Shown here in pieces: positions 52,911 to 64,000 of a stretch of DNA of 64,000 nucleotides (position 1 is its first letter; each line of letters begins with the position of its first letter). Below the pieces are notes generated by a model, which did no database searches, was not told the origin of the DNA, and saw only the letters and a program-made list of their open reading frames with translations. The position numbers and the translations under genes were made by a program. This stretch comes from Climacteris rufus (Eukaryota > Chordata > Aves > Passeriformes > Climacteridae), in contig VZRZ01008247.1 in NCBI GenBank assembly GCA_013398175.1, positions 468,545 through 532,544 on the forward strand. The letters are read 5' to 3'.

Positions 52911-52961
52911 TGGCGCCCAATGTGGGGCTCAAACCCACAACCCTGGGATTAAGAGTCCCAT
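52911..52961 (+). other. tRNA-Lys primer-binding site extended to about 51 bases
   Basis: The first 18 bases (52911-52928) are complementary to the 3' end of tRNA-Lys with one mismatch, including the TGG that pairs with the post-transcriptionally added CCA. That rules out simple copying of a nuclear tRNA gene. Complementarity then continues past the normal limit through the T arm, variable loop and anticodon arm, with the complement of anticodon CUU at 52951-52953, to about tRNA nucleotide 26. My count is 46 matches in 51. All five differences are transitions, and three sit at former CpGs (52921, 52931, 52939). An ordinary retroviral site ends near nucleotide 59 because m1A58 stops reverse transcriptase. 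The tRNA sequence used for comparison is vertebrate tRNA-Lys(CUU) from memory. Confidence 0.8.
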
Positions 52962-52976
52962 TACCTAGCCATGGCA
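52957..52976 (+). repeat. Second copy of the LTR's last 20 bases
   Basis: These 20 bases repeat 52889-52908, the end of U5, with 18 matches; the differences are C/T at 52961 and a CpG decay (CCG to CCA) at 52971. The copy ends in CA at 52976 and is followed at once by the target duplication. The true outer end of the inserted DNA is therefore this copy and not the first CA. The joint with the tRNA-complementary segment falls in a shared CCCA. Confidence 0.85.
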
Positions 52977-52982
52977 GTTTTA
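52977..52982. repeat. Target-site duplication, right copy
   Basis: GTTTTA matches 52309-52314 perfectly and abuts the closing CA at 52976, fixing the inserted unit at 52315-52976 (662 bp). Confidence 0.75.
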
Positions 52983-54984
52983 AATGGGGCTTAGGCAATT
53001 TAGGAACTTAATTCAGTCTCACAGCAGATCCAGCTGGATGTCATGCCATTAGGAGAGGAACTCAGTTGCCCTACCTCAGGTAGTAAATGTCACTGTTGAC
53101 ATGCTAGAATTATCTGAGACATCCTCATGAGACCAGAATACAAAACATACGACCTGCCGGAAACCTGGGATGGCAGGCAGAGACCAGGAAAGATCCTCAA
53201 AGTATCCAGGATGGTCTAGCACCTCTGTCTAAGCAGTTAAACTGATCCAAAGAGATTCACTCCAGTGTTATGTTCCTGTTGAATGAATCTGTTCTTGACG
53301 TCCTGGACTAACTGGCTCAGCCTTGCCTCAAGATGCCAGAAAATGTAAAGCAAGCCTAGGTGTTTTCTCCAGCTATATTACTATATGTCACTCTTCACCA
53401 AGCTGATCCACAACTGGCTAAATCAGCAGGCTAAGCATTCCTCTTGTCTGGGAATGGGTCCGAAAAGCAATTTTATATTTATGTTAACATAATTTTCAGT
53501 GGATTACCATAGCTTGGATTTACATCAATCTGATACCTAGAGTCTTTTTCAAACTGATTGTAGTAATATATTTTACTTTATTACTCTGTGGTATTTGACC
53601 ACTTACTAAGCATTTGACTCATGCAAGCACTTATTTGGGGCAGGACATTTTTTTGTAAAAACAAAAAGAGGACCTGAGAAGAAGTGGTCAAAACCACACT
53701 CAATTACTGCGGGATGAGAATTCTGTCTCGTGTTCAATAATCCCTCCATGGTTTCATGATCTCACAGAATGCAAGTTCATTGTTACTAATGATAAAATTA
53801 CTCTTATTTCTGCTTTAAATATTTTTCCAAGTAAGGAAAAAGTATGGAACACCCCAATCAAGAAGGTTGAGGGTTAACAGGGAACACATTTCTTTCCCTG
53901 GGCTGCCTTTGGAAGAATGCCACATTATAAATAACACCTGGACTTCATACAAAACTGCAAAAAGTGAAAATTCTCATAACAACAGAAAAGGTCTCTATTT
54001 TCTGCACATAATTGTGAAGATTATCACCAGACATGACAGCAGAACTCAACAGAAGACTATGTTTTGAACACACAGGACAGTGTAGGAAACACAGTGTAGG
54101 GAACTTTCAAAAAGTACACACTAGAAACAACAGAAAATATTTACTAGTAAATAGGGATCTGTAAGGTGATTTTCATGTCAAATTTTTGTACAGCTTTATG
54201 TTCAAACAAACCAAATATTTTTAACAAAGAGTCCTCTTATGTTAGGGATAAAAATGTGAAATGCAAAAGCTTTCTGACACACTGAAAAAATCCCACACTT
54301 TAAAGTTGTTTCAAAACATAACTGCTTTCTGCTTCTTATCAAAAATGTAAATAGGTTGAGTGAATTTAGACTAAGGAATCCCTGAAAAGGCTATTTTGTA
54401 GGCATAAAGTCAATGAAATTATTTCCTATTGCTTCATCCACACTGCTTATATAAACCTCTGTGACTGTGACAATGTCTTTGGCTATAATTTTTTTTTAAA
54501 TTTCCCTTTCCTTTGTGTCCGTCACTGACCTTTTTCAAGGAATCTCAGAGTCAATCTTTCCAGCTGGGATTGTCTAAGAGAAGACTAGGATCACACAAAG
54601 ACATAGCATAAAAACAGTCACGTTACTACTACTACTATGAACTTCCTATTCCCAAAATTTCAACATGGAAAATTAGCTGATGGCCCAGTCAACCCACAGG
54701 TATAGTGCCTTTATAAACTTATTCCAAAGATGCTATTCCTATAGATTCTGTAATTTATATCTGCGCTGTTATGGTCCCTGTCTGCCAGTAGCCACCAGAA
54801 TTGGGGCCTGAATCTGTACAACAGCACAGTGTCTTTCAAACTACATGGCTTATTTTCTCCTCATATCCCAGCCTGAATCTTTCAAACAGTGGTTGGTATG
54901 GTGTGTTGTTTTCCTGGAAAAGTTTAATTTTTTTAAAAATGCCCAAGAATCATGGAAGTAGCCTATGAAGTCTCCTTGACACTA
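52983..54984. other. Unique AT-rich DNA, nothing recognised
   Basis: Between the class II ERV relic and the old CR1 copy I see no exon, RNA gene or nameable repeat. The composition falls back sharply from GC-rich to AT-rich after 52982. A short TAC-type run near 54624-54637 is the only simple repeat. Confidence 0.5.
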
Positions 54985-56556
54985 TCACTGAGGAGGAAAA
55001 TCTTTAGGAGCAATAAAGAGATCTTGTGGGACAACAACTCGTTTCACAGCTGTTATTGGCAAGAGGGATTTCATTTTTATGACTACAGCTCTCTCTTTGA
55101 AGGCTAAAGCCTTCTAGGAAGAGATAAGATCTACCTGACCAAGTGAAGCAAAGTATTTTTGCTAACAAGTTGGCCAAACTGAGAAGATATTTAAACTAGG
55201 AATGAGAGGGAATGAAGATGACAACCCACAGTCAATTGAGGAAATGGTGGAAAGGGTTGGCAAGTAAATGGTGCCAGCCAATGTGGTCAGGAGGCATCTC
55301 ATAATCAGTCAAGTCAGTGCCATCCCAAGTGTTAACAGAAAAATAAAGAAAAATAAATAAAAAATGGGGAAGTTCTCACACTTTTTCTGCTAAATCAGAA
55401 CTGTTGGGTGCTTCTCTGAAGTCCCCATGCACTAGCTCATACTGAAAAGGGAAAAAAAAAGGGAGGAATTTGAGATCTGTGAACAGTCATGGGGCTGCAA
55501 TCTCATAAGGGAGAAGTAAGGGCATAGCTCACATGTCTGGCACACTGCCCAGGATCAATACAGGGCCTTCAGGAAGGGTAGGGTGGGATGGGGAATGGGG
55601 AGCAGAGTTGCCCTTTACACGGGAGCAGGACAAATGCATGGAGCTCTGCCCAGGGCTGTATGATGAGCCAGATGACAGCTCATGGGTCAGGACTAGTGCA
55701 CAAATGAAGTCATGGTGGGCATCTATTACAGGAAGAAAGAAGCAGATGAGGTCTTCTTCAGACAACAGGAAGAAGTCTCACACTCACAGATCCTGCAAGG
55801 GGAGCCTGTCACAAGGACAGCACAGTGGACACAAACAATCCAGGAGGTTTCTGGAGTGCATTGAAGACAATTTTCTAACCAAGTGATTGAGGACATGATG
55901 AGGAGAGCTGTTCTGCTGGACTTCATGCAAACAAGAAAGAATTTTTCAAGCTGGGGCAGCTTTGGTTGCAACGACCATGAGATGGCAGAATTCAGGATCC
56001 TGACAGGAAACTACAAGTAAAAAGCAGTATCACCACCCTGGAGTCCAGGAGAGATGATCTTAGGTTTTTCGGAGATCTGATTAGAAGAATCACATAGGAT
56101 TCAACCCTGAAGATATGTCCAATAGACGAGTTAATAATTTCAAGAATCACTTCTTCTGTGCTCAAGAGGTGTCTTTCCCATGAGCAGGCAATCGAGCCAA
56201 CGTGGCAGGTGGCCTGCACAGCAGTACCCTATCGATGTGTATGGATACCTGGTGGGCACGTAAAGAAGTTGGAGGCAGACCCTTCTCAGTGGTGTCTACT
56301 GAGAGGACAAGAAACAATGGGTACAGAGAGAAGCACAGGAAATTCCAGCTAAACAAGAAATGCCTTTTTTCAGTGAGGGTGGCCAAACACTGGTGTAGTT
56401 TACCCAAAGAAATTGTAGAGACTCCAGTCTCAGAGATGTTCAAAACGCAGCTGGATACAGTCTGGGGCAGCCTGCTCTGGGCAAGCAGGGAGTTGGACTG
56501 GATAATTGCCATGGGTCCTTTCCTCCTCAGCTGTCCTGTGATTCTGAGTACTTCCC
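54985..56556 (+). mobile_element. Old CR1 LINE copy with the RT region deleted
   Basis: The order of recognisable pieces follows CR1. The end of ORF1 spans about 54985-55215 (words such as TTCATTTTTATGACTACAGC near 55070, CTTCTAGGAAGAGATAAG, and ATTTAAACTAGG near 55190). The start of ORF2 and the endonuclease domain span about 55380-55890, and the linker between endonuclease and reverse transcriptase about 55890-56215. The sequence then jumps to the 3' region (GGAGGCAGACCCTTCTCAGT near 56271) and the tail ending near 56540 (GTCCTGTGATTCTGAG). Most of the reverse transcriptase is missing, so it could never move itself. High divergence and many frame breaks make it older than the copy at 11862-12802. 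Frames of 75-154 codons inside are relics or shadows. Confidence 0.85.
55533..55886 (+). pseudogene. Relic of CR1 ORF2 endonuclease domain
   Basis: This 117-codon open stretch keeps scattered endonuclease words: a segment like ELPFTREQDKCMELCPGL around residues 24-42, SSWVRTSAQ near residues 49-57 and QSRRFLECIEDNFL near residues 102-115. These correspond to the AP-endonuclease-like domain that nicks target DNA for reverse transcription. The catalytic motifs are not intact, the frame is broken on both sides, and it lies within the CR1 copy at 54985-56556. It is a dead repeat and not a host gene. Confidence 0.6.
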
Positions 56557-59500
56557 CCAAGGCTGGGCAGTCCTTCACTGCAAAAGCCAGAAAACAAAAC
56601 CAACCCACAGTCCTCCTGGGCTGCAAAATGTTATTTGCAATGTTTTTTTAGTGAGATCAGTCTATTGAAGTACTCTTCTTTTAACATTTGTCACAACAGA
56701 TGTTATTTTTAGACAATACTTATACACATCCTTTTTAAAGTTTAGCCATAATATTTGACTGGAACTATTTCCTGCGGTAATGGATTTTTCAGGTGAAGTC
56801 CTCACAATGCCTAGAGAAACTTCCTTCACTTTTGTCTAAATATAGTGGTCAATAATGCACCTAACTCCACCTAATCTCATGTTGTTTCAGTTTCATGATT
56901 ACCCCAAAATACGTAGATTTTGATGCCAACAAACCTTTTTAAGCCTCGCTCCTCTCTTTGCTTTCTGTTTTCTAAATTGAAAAAAAAAAAACCAAAAAAC
57001 TTTGACATATGAGAGGAAACAAATCAGAGTAAAATTATGAAACTCCAGGAAGTACATTTGGCAAATATTGCCTGATTTCTGACAAAATGGGAATGTAAAC
57101 ACCTGAGGCAGAGAAGAATTATTTGCTAATAAAACGTGTGCATGGATAAACTCATGAGATGACTCTTGCATCTGATAAATAAAAACCAGATCAGAATTAG
57201 ATGGATCCTATTCAGCTGAACAGATTCAGGTTTAAAGCTCCTGAGTCTACATGTGGGAACAACACCTGAGTTTTCATTTTGAAGCTTTACAATGAGGAAT
57301 GGAAGAGGAGTTCCTAATTCTTTTTAATTGCTTCATAATTACTTGTGCTTTGTAACATAGATCTGGCTAGACCAGGGTAAGGAAAAAGCAAAATCAGGGA
57401 AAATAAACTGAATAGCACATAAACTAAATCTAGCTTCAATGTGAATTTTGAGACTTTTGATATTTTCTGATTTCCAAAGCTACTCAACATCTCTTCTACT
57501 CCTGGAATGGGTTGAAGGCTTTTAGGCTCTTAATCCTCCACAAATCCTGCTGTATAAAGTGTGTAAATTTAGCAGCCCAACTTTAGATTTTGAAAAGAGA
57601 AGAGGGGAATTGCATGAAGTTGTTTTAAAGGTTTTCAGTGAATTAACAAATAGGCAACATCTGTGAAAGAGCAAAGCTAGGTAATAATTTAATGGTGAAA
57701 GTAAACATCAACTGTTTCTTTCAAATGTGGCCAAGAACTAGTGGAGTCATGAGACCGGAACAACAGTAAACGAGAGGGAGCATGACATTAAGAGTGTACT
57801 GCTCGGAATAGGGAATCCCAATGCTCTGGAGTATTTCTAGGCTTTGTCCAGTGCCTGTCTAAAGTAAACTGCCTTAACAATTTAGGCAGCCTACAGCTCT
57901 TTCCCAGTATTTTTATGTGCAGCACGATGAGTAACAGCAGCACTGTCACCAATCTTTCATCTTTGATGCTGCTTCTGTAAGAAGGCATTCACAACCACTG
58001 ACCCAACTCTAGCCTGGAATCCTTGAATCCCTTCCAGATTTCTAAACACCAAAATGTGCAAAGGCAGAAAATATGCATCTAGATGCTAAGTTCATGGGCA
58101 GATGAACTAATTTCATCCAAGTACACATAAAGCTCTCAGACACCTGCATAGTTTACGCAGGGAAAGGGTTGCCACATCGAAATAAAATATGCAAATTTCA
58201 TCTTAGTCTTCTAAAACATTTTTTTTTGTAAGTTATTCTTCAGGCTATTTAAAATTGCTATCAGAATGTCCACAGATAAATCAACATTCAGACACCTGAA
58301 AGACTGACTTGATTTCCAGGGACGCTAAGAAGTCAAAGTCAAGTTTGCAGCTCCTACTGAGAGTGGAGTCTAGCTATATATTTACAGGTTAGATAGAGGA
58401 TGGCATCAGCATCTAACACTGCACATATGCCACTGGATTTACAGTAAAAAGGTTTTTAGGAAAATAAGGTGCATAACATATGGTAACACGTTAAGAAGAG
58501 GGGGAAAGTTGTGAAAGAGAACATGAAAAATAATGGGAACCAGCTTTAGGCTACTGGTAAGCAGCTGCATAATAAAAATATGGTCTTCTTCTTATATAGA
58601 AGGAGTCCCTCTGTTTTTTTTTTAAAGGTGTATTTTTATGGTTTATTTGTGATTAATTCCCCAACAGAGCAATATAACTCCCATTAAATAGCAGCTAAGT
58701 ACAATATTAGATATTTCCCAACAACTCTTTATTCTTCTCTTTAACTTTCAACTCTCTCTCCACTTTATCATGTAGCAGTAGCCCGGTCACATCTTAAAAA
58801 TGTTACATTTTACACAACTTAGCTCTTCAGCTTTAACCTCCATATTTTACTTTTTCAACTTTTATCTCAATTTCAGTGTTTGGAGTTCTTCTTCAGTCCT
58901 AGACACTTCCCAGTCTGGTAGTTTCTCAAAGCTTTTCTACAAAAAGTCTCTTAAAAAACACAGCTCAGAATCATGCCTACCTCTTCTCATTTTGTGACCT
59001 ACCAATGTTGTTGTTAGTATCAGCTGTGCTTCTTTCCTACCTCCTCTTCTTTCTTGGATTTGATGCTTCTTTCCTGTTTAGCTGCTCTTCTACTCTCAGT
59101 TTTTCCTTAAGTTCCTTGGTGTTACTCCCCTTTTCCCTCTTCCTTTGGTGTCTATGTCTTGTCCTTCATCACATCCTCTTCTTTTCCATGGTAATCTCTT
59201 CGGCCAAATTCAGGTAGCATCTCAACTGAATATATCACAAAACTGTTTTTTACTTGAATTTCAGTTGATCCCATGCAAACTCAAATTTTAACCTCTGACA
59301 TTTTCTCAGGGATGTCTAGTTGTCAGCTCCATTGTCTGGCTGTCATTATTAGAAGAGAGCACATAACATCCTTCACAAATTTCCTTTTCTAAATTTCTGT
59401 GGAAAATATCACCACTTAGCCTTTTATTTTGGCTTGTCACCATGCACAATCTTCAATTACCGCCATGACCAGAGCTTTACATATGGATAACCTATATGAT

Positions 59501-61129
59501 CTCCTGGAAGCATTGCCTAGCACAATATCCCTTTTTCTGGTTTAAATGAAGACAGTGTTTACTTGTGCATCTAATTAATCATTTCACTTGCCTTCTGTTT
59601 TGACCGTGTCTCTGCTCTCCTTTACTATGATATCAAACATAATCATCTTCCTTTTCAAATCACATTATGTCCCAGTCTTGCTAATTCTGCTCCACATGCA
59701 TATAACTCACCTATCTTGGGAAGTCATGGTTTCTCCTCTTTGAGGAGGATATCCATATAAAAATATAGGCTCTCATTTTTCCAAAAGTAGCTTAAAATGA
59801 CATGTTTGTCAGAAGCTTTTACACATTTTTACATATACATTTCAAATATGCAACCCCCTTCTGTGAACAATAGAATAACATAACTATAAATAATCATTTA
59901 TATGCAAGAACTAACACTATATACTCTTTTTTATGCCATGAGTAATTATTCAAATGGGAAGTTATTAATTTTTGCAAAAGAAAATAATTTTTAAAAATCC
60001 ATTCTGACATCATTATTCTTTGTTCACAAATAATTTTTGTCAGGTTTCTAGTTTCATGTTTTACAGACATGTTTCTCCATCTGTTTTGCTTCTGGAATTC
60101 CATCTATTCGAGGAAATCTTCATCCCACCCTGAAGTTAAGATCAGTGAAAACACAAGTATGCCAAAGATGCACAGCACGCTCAATAGCTCACCATAAGGA
60201 CCTAAACTCCCTTCTCATGATGTTCATTCTACCCAACACTCCTTATGAATGTAACACTTAAATGTGATCTCTACTCTCCAAATAAACCATGTGACAGAAT
60301 ACTTTGCTTTTTTGGATTAGAATGATTCAAACCCTCTAAAAGACAACTAAGGGGTTAGTGGGTAAACAGAATAAACTGATGAACAGGAACAACTGCCACT
60401 GCTGAAGCCCTGGGATATTAAAACTTCTCTATCCCTTTTCTGTCATAAGCTTCAGAAACTTACCAAAGAAATTTCCTATAAAGGACACATGAGAATACAA
60501 ACTCACTCTTCAGGGCCTTTTGTTGGTCTCTGTTAATATTTCTCTTGGCTCCTTCCCACTGAGGTTTTAAAACAGTTTTTGGACCTTATGTGCCCATAAA
60601 AAGTGCCTTAGTATTGGACTTAGGAGAATGACAGTTCAGCAGTTGATTTTGTCATAGCATTATCCTTGTAATTTTTCTAACAAGTTCAGCTTCGCAAAAA
60701 TAACGACAATGTGCTTTTTCTAATTTGGCACAATCCACTTTCATGACTATAAACCAGTTACTGCACTGCTGTTCAGACTGAAATTGGATTAAAGAAGTGA
60801 TGTGGAGACATCAAAATAAACGGCGGAAAATAAGAACAAATAAGAATTCCAGTAAAATAACAGAACTAGAATGTTACGTGTTATCTTGAGTGGATTAGAG
60901 GAAAACAAAAATATTATCATTGAAAAACAGCTGATGCTGCATGGAAAAGTTTGAAAAGAATTCTGTTTAGAAGCAGACCTACACAAATAACTCTTTTCCA
61001 CTCTTCCTTAGTGCCATCACTGTTTGCATCAGTCAGGGGAGGCCAAACACACAAATTCTGACGTTGGGCCCTTTGGTGCTGATTGTAATGCATGTTCTTA
61101 AGCTATGCTAGAATAATTGTCCCAGCTAC
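56557..61129. other. Unique DNA with a pyrimidine-biased block
   Basis: No gene or RNA is recognised. About 58.7-59.7 kb is C/T-rich on this strand and carries hydrophobic Leu/Ser/Phe-rich open frames (58800-58997, 59005-59217) that reflect base bias. The block could be an antisense remnant of an ancient LINE, but I cannot show this by eye. A short A run lies near 56980-56990. Confidence 0.45.
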
Positions 61130-61594
61130 ACTGGATGTGAGTGACCCAGTTTTCATCTCAATGCTGGGTTTTTAGTCCTGTGGAGAACGATGCTTCACTT
61201 ATGAAAAATTTAACTGTTTATTAATAAAATAAAAATTAACAACAGGGGACATCACAAGACCAACAGCGGTACCAGGTGCGTGGCAGTCAGCCAGAGGCAC
61301 CCCCTCCAGGAGCTGTGCACCTTCTAGCGTCAATCAAATAATTTTATACTTTTGTCCAATCATATTATAACCCATCCCTTATCCCACCTCCCTGTTCCGC
61401 CTCATGGAGAGCACCCAATTTGGCAATGGGTTGTGCTCTTACTTTTGACTGATGTCCTGACTGACACTAGAGAAGAACTTTCTAGAATGCTGCCCTCAGC
61501 TCCTGGTCGCCATCTTGGCCCCATTATATCTTTGAAAATCAATAGAAAAATATAAGGAAAACCATAGAGCTAAAAAGAAACAATGACAACAACA
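61130..61594 (-). mobile_element. ERV LTR on the minus strand, ends approximate
   Basis: Read on the minus strand, the block has LTR order. A GC-richer U3 contains a CAAT-type motif (ATTGG complement near 61354-61358) and TATAAAAT (complement of 61341-61348). AATAAA (complement of 61217-61222) follows about 120 bases downstream, then a short U5 of about 40-90 bases. Composition contrasts with the AT-rich flanks. No target duplication could be settled; one candidate end is the CA complement at 61179, another lies near 61130. No internal ERV sequence was recognised. It resembles class II avian LTRs in its polyadenylation region, from memory. Confidence 0.55.
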
Positions 61595-64000
61595 GGTAAG
61601 TACAACGGAATAACCTAAACAACATTATGGTAACTTATTAACATCAACTATTATTTTTATTAACTCCTTATCCTAATTAATAATTAATATTTTAAATATA
61701 CAAAAGTCAAACTCAGTTTTAGCAGTCTATAACAAGTCTTGTCATCCTTAAGTTCACATCATGACCAGTTTTCTTAGGTCACTGCAAGCCTTTAAGACAA
61801 GTATGTGTTTTAAAGTTCTTCTGAATTGATATAGAATGTATTCTACTAGCTGTGCAGTACTAAAAATTACTTACAATCACTTATAACCAATGAAGCAAAT
61901 GCATATGGATGTGTTATTTAACAATCAGCATTTAAAAAAAATGCCCATGAATTGCAGATACCGAGCAGAAAAGCACAGTGTGCAGGACTGAATACAAAAT
62001 ATACTTTCAAAAATGAAGATACCAAATGCACACTGCATTCCTGCAACACACCCATTATATACAAGTAACAGTGCAGGCACTCATCATATGATTACATTTT
62101 AAGAACATGTGGATATATGACATAAATGGGAACATACTGTAGGCAACTTGTCTGACAAGTAAATACAAAAATCACAGTGTACTGATGATTACATTGTGCT
62201 TTAAAAAACCTCCCTGCCTTTAAACAGAGATAAATCAACACAGGAACCAGTTACCCACTGCTCAGTTTCAGTTTGTTAATTTCTCACTATTATATCGATG
62301 TTTACATTGAAAATATAATTCTAATTATAATAATCATTGACAGAGAACTTGCACATCTTTTGTGTTCAATAAAGCCAAAATAAGAAATATTTTTATATGT
62401 ACTGCAAGGTAGATAACTGCAATTACTGAATCATACTGCTAGCACAAAAGAGTTTAGCTTTTAGTGACCAGAGCTGAGACCAAAAATAAATTTAACTGTT
62501 AAGTTGCTGTTTTAGCATATATGGTGTATATTAGTGCATGCTATTCCGCAAATCTCAGTTAGCTGCATAAAAGTATCTGTACAAAAAATAGTAACTGTAC
62601 TGGAAAATATCTGACTGAAAATGTTTTATTTCATCTCCCATCAGAACCTCATAAGCTCTTTCCCACAAGATCCATGGGGAAATTAACTGGCTAAGAAGCA
62701 CATAAGAATATAAACAAGAATATATTACAATGTTATAAAAATCAGACAACCAGGTATTTTTTTTAAATATATGGGTTTTTAAAGAATATTGTACCATATG
62801 TAAGTCTCATAAAAGGTATATCTGAGGAGTATTATGAGTGTGATTTTCATCTGCAGTGACATTGGTCACACATTAGTCCCATTCCAGACCGACAATAGTG
62901 AAAGCAGATATGACAGCTTTATCTATAAAAGCAGCCTAGTGAAGAGGAAAGTGGTGCTAGCTTTCTTTCTAACAATCCACCAGTGTATCTCCACACAGCT
63001 GAAAGAAACAATTTCTAAGCATCAACAGGTAGTCTTTGTGCTCACTCAGCCTATGATTTTTCTGCAGAGAGTGCCAGAATAAGTACATTTCCAAGAGCCT
63101 CTAACCATTGAAAAGAACTTTTGAAACAACAAGGAATTTCTCAGAGTTGCAGTGTAAGTTGGAAGAGAGGTAGAACACCCTTAGGGAGTCAGAGCTAAGA
63201 AAAATGCACCAGAGTAGTACTTTGCCAAATGTTCCATAACACTGCAGCCAAATTAACTCACTGTTTTCTGTGCTTTTTTTGAATACAGTGGTGCTGGACA
63301 TAATTCCAGACTGTTTCTTCTACTGCTTTTATACATGTCGAGTCATTTCTTGAAGGACTGATGCACAGACAGCCAGCCTTGTTCTACTTTTTTATAATCT
63401 TGAAGAAATGTTTTAAGCCTCTGAATGTCATACTTGCAAATCAGTTTCCAGATGCTATTTTCCTTTCATCTTTCTTGTATGCCTCCCCAGATGAGTTCAC
63501 CCTTCATTCTTTGCCAAAGCCTCTGTGCCCAGAGACTGTACTCCTATGATCACACTGCTAACATTGTGACCAAAAGCTAACCATCAGCAAAAGCTGTCAT
63601 TTAGCTTGGAGGCCCAGTCCTTTCCACTGAATTGAAGTTTTCTTTAGCTATACAAAAATGAAATCCCTAGTTCCTTAAAGGAAATTGTAATACAGGAAAT
63701 TGTGCACTCTGTCAGTCTGTACACAAATGACTGAAAAAAAAGCAGTGGACATCTTGGCAGTTCTCCTACCCTATAACAAGACAAATAGAAGATGGACCTT
63801 TAATTGGCAGAGGTGAACTTACAATTATCATGGAAATTGGGATATATTTTATAAAACGTACATATGTATATGACTTTCTCGATCATTTGGGGAAAAGCCA
63901 TGTCATACCATATTTAAGATGCCATGAGGAGCTAGTTTTATCCACCCTTTCATCAACTCTCTCTGCCCCCACTTCTTTTCATTTTGACTGATTGCTGAAG
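61595..64000. other. Unique AT-rich DNA, nothing recognised
   Basis: No exon, RNA gene or nameable repeat is visible to the end of the window. An 82-codon open frame at 62834-63082 has a fairly protein-like composition but no domain that I know and no visible splice or promoter context. Confidence 0.5.

Noticed and set aside
52314..52952. Cluster of overlapping open frames of 60-138 codons on both strands
   Set aside because: They lie inside a GC-rich ERV LTR with few stop codons. Frames exist in several phases and directions at once, and none resembles a known protein.
52911..52976. A tRNA-Lys gene or pseudogene on the minus strand
   Set aside because: The segment includes the complement of the CCA end, which nuclear vertebrate tRNA genes do not encode. 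It sits exactly where a primer-binding site belongs, two bases after an LTR, and the D arm is missing.
1..64000. CRISPR arrays, bacterial operons, ribosomal or tRNA genes
   Set aside because: The window is vertebrate in character, with CR1, ERV LTRs and microsatellites. No regularly spaced repeats or RNA gene folds were seen.

Overview
The window reads as a stretch of bird nuclear genome. It is AT-rich and carries the non-LTR retrotransposon family CR1 in several 3'-anchored copies, whose tails end in the ATTCTRTG-type octamer typical of birds. It also holds several avian-style endogenous retrovirus (ERV) LTRs, one of a kind common in songbirds and other Neoaves. The species cannot be named from this sequence. 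No convincing protein-coding exon, RNA gene, CRISPR array or operon is visible. I read the window as a gene desert or part of a very large intron. The open frames present are short and unrelated to one another. They lie in repeats, in pyrimidine-biased DNA or in background.

Layout. 1-10717: unique AT-rich DNA with a double palindrome near 8.44 kb and one unrecognised 182-codon open frame at 4339-4887. 10718-11035: a compact 306-bp solo LTR with a perfect 6-bp target duplication. 11862-12802: a 3'-anchored CR1 copy. 14492-15039: a 538-bp ERVL-like solo LTR with a 5-bp target duplication, a CRE palindrome and a TATA box. 16194-16220: a CA microsatellite. 20436-20606: a CR1 tail. 25024-25955: a TTTCC pentamer array, a 798-base assembly gap and a CCCCT pentamer array. 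25956-40569: a long repeat-poor stretch with a possible conserved non-coding block near 30.5 kb. 40570-40637: a small CR1 tail. About 44.64-45.29 kb: an LTR-like, GC-richer block with a promoter-like motif and AATAAA. 45.9-47.1 kb: pyrimidine-biased DNA. 52309-52982: a GC-rich, CpG-retaining class II ERV relic. 54985-56556: an old CR1 copy with endonuclease-domain relics and the reverse transcriptase missing. About 61.13-61.59 kb: an LTR on the minus strand. The rest is unique AT-rich DNA.

The most unusual object is the ERV relic at 52315-52976. A complete LTR (TG...CA) is followed by 2 bases and a primer-binding site for tRNA-Lys. The complementarity does not stop at the usual 18 bases. It continues for about 51 bases (46 matches) through the T arm, variable loop and anticodon arm of a CCA-ended tRNA-Lys(CUU). 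Three of the five mismatches are CpG decay. The last 20 bases of the LTR are then repeated (18 of 20 identical), and only after this second copy does the perfect 6-bp target duplication appear. This suggests capture of tRNA-primer sequence by reverse transcription, followed by integration of, or internal deletion from, an element with that altered end.

No gene pathway can be described. What works together here is promoter-like DNA inside the dispersed LTRs (CCAAT, CRE and TATA motifs and polyadenylation signals), which could seed lineage-specific non-coding transcripts.
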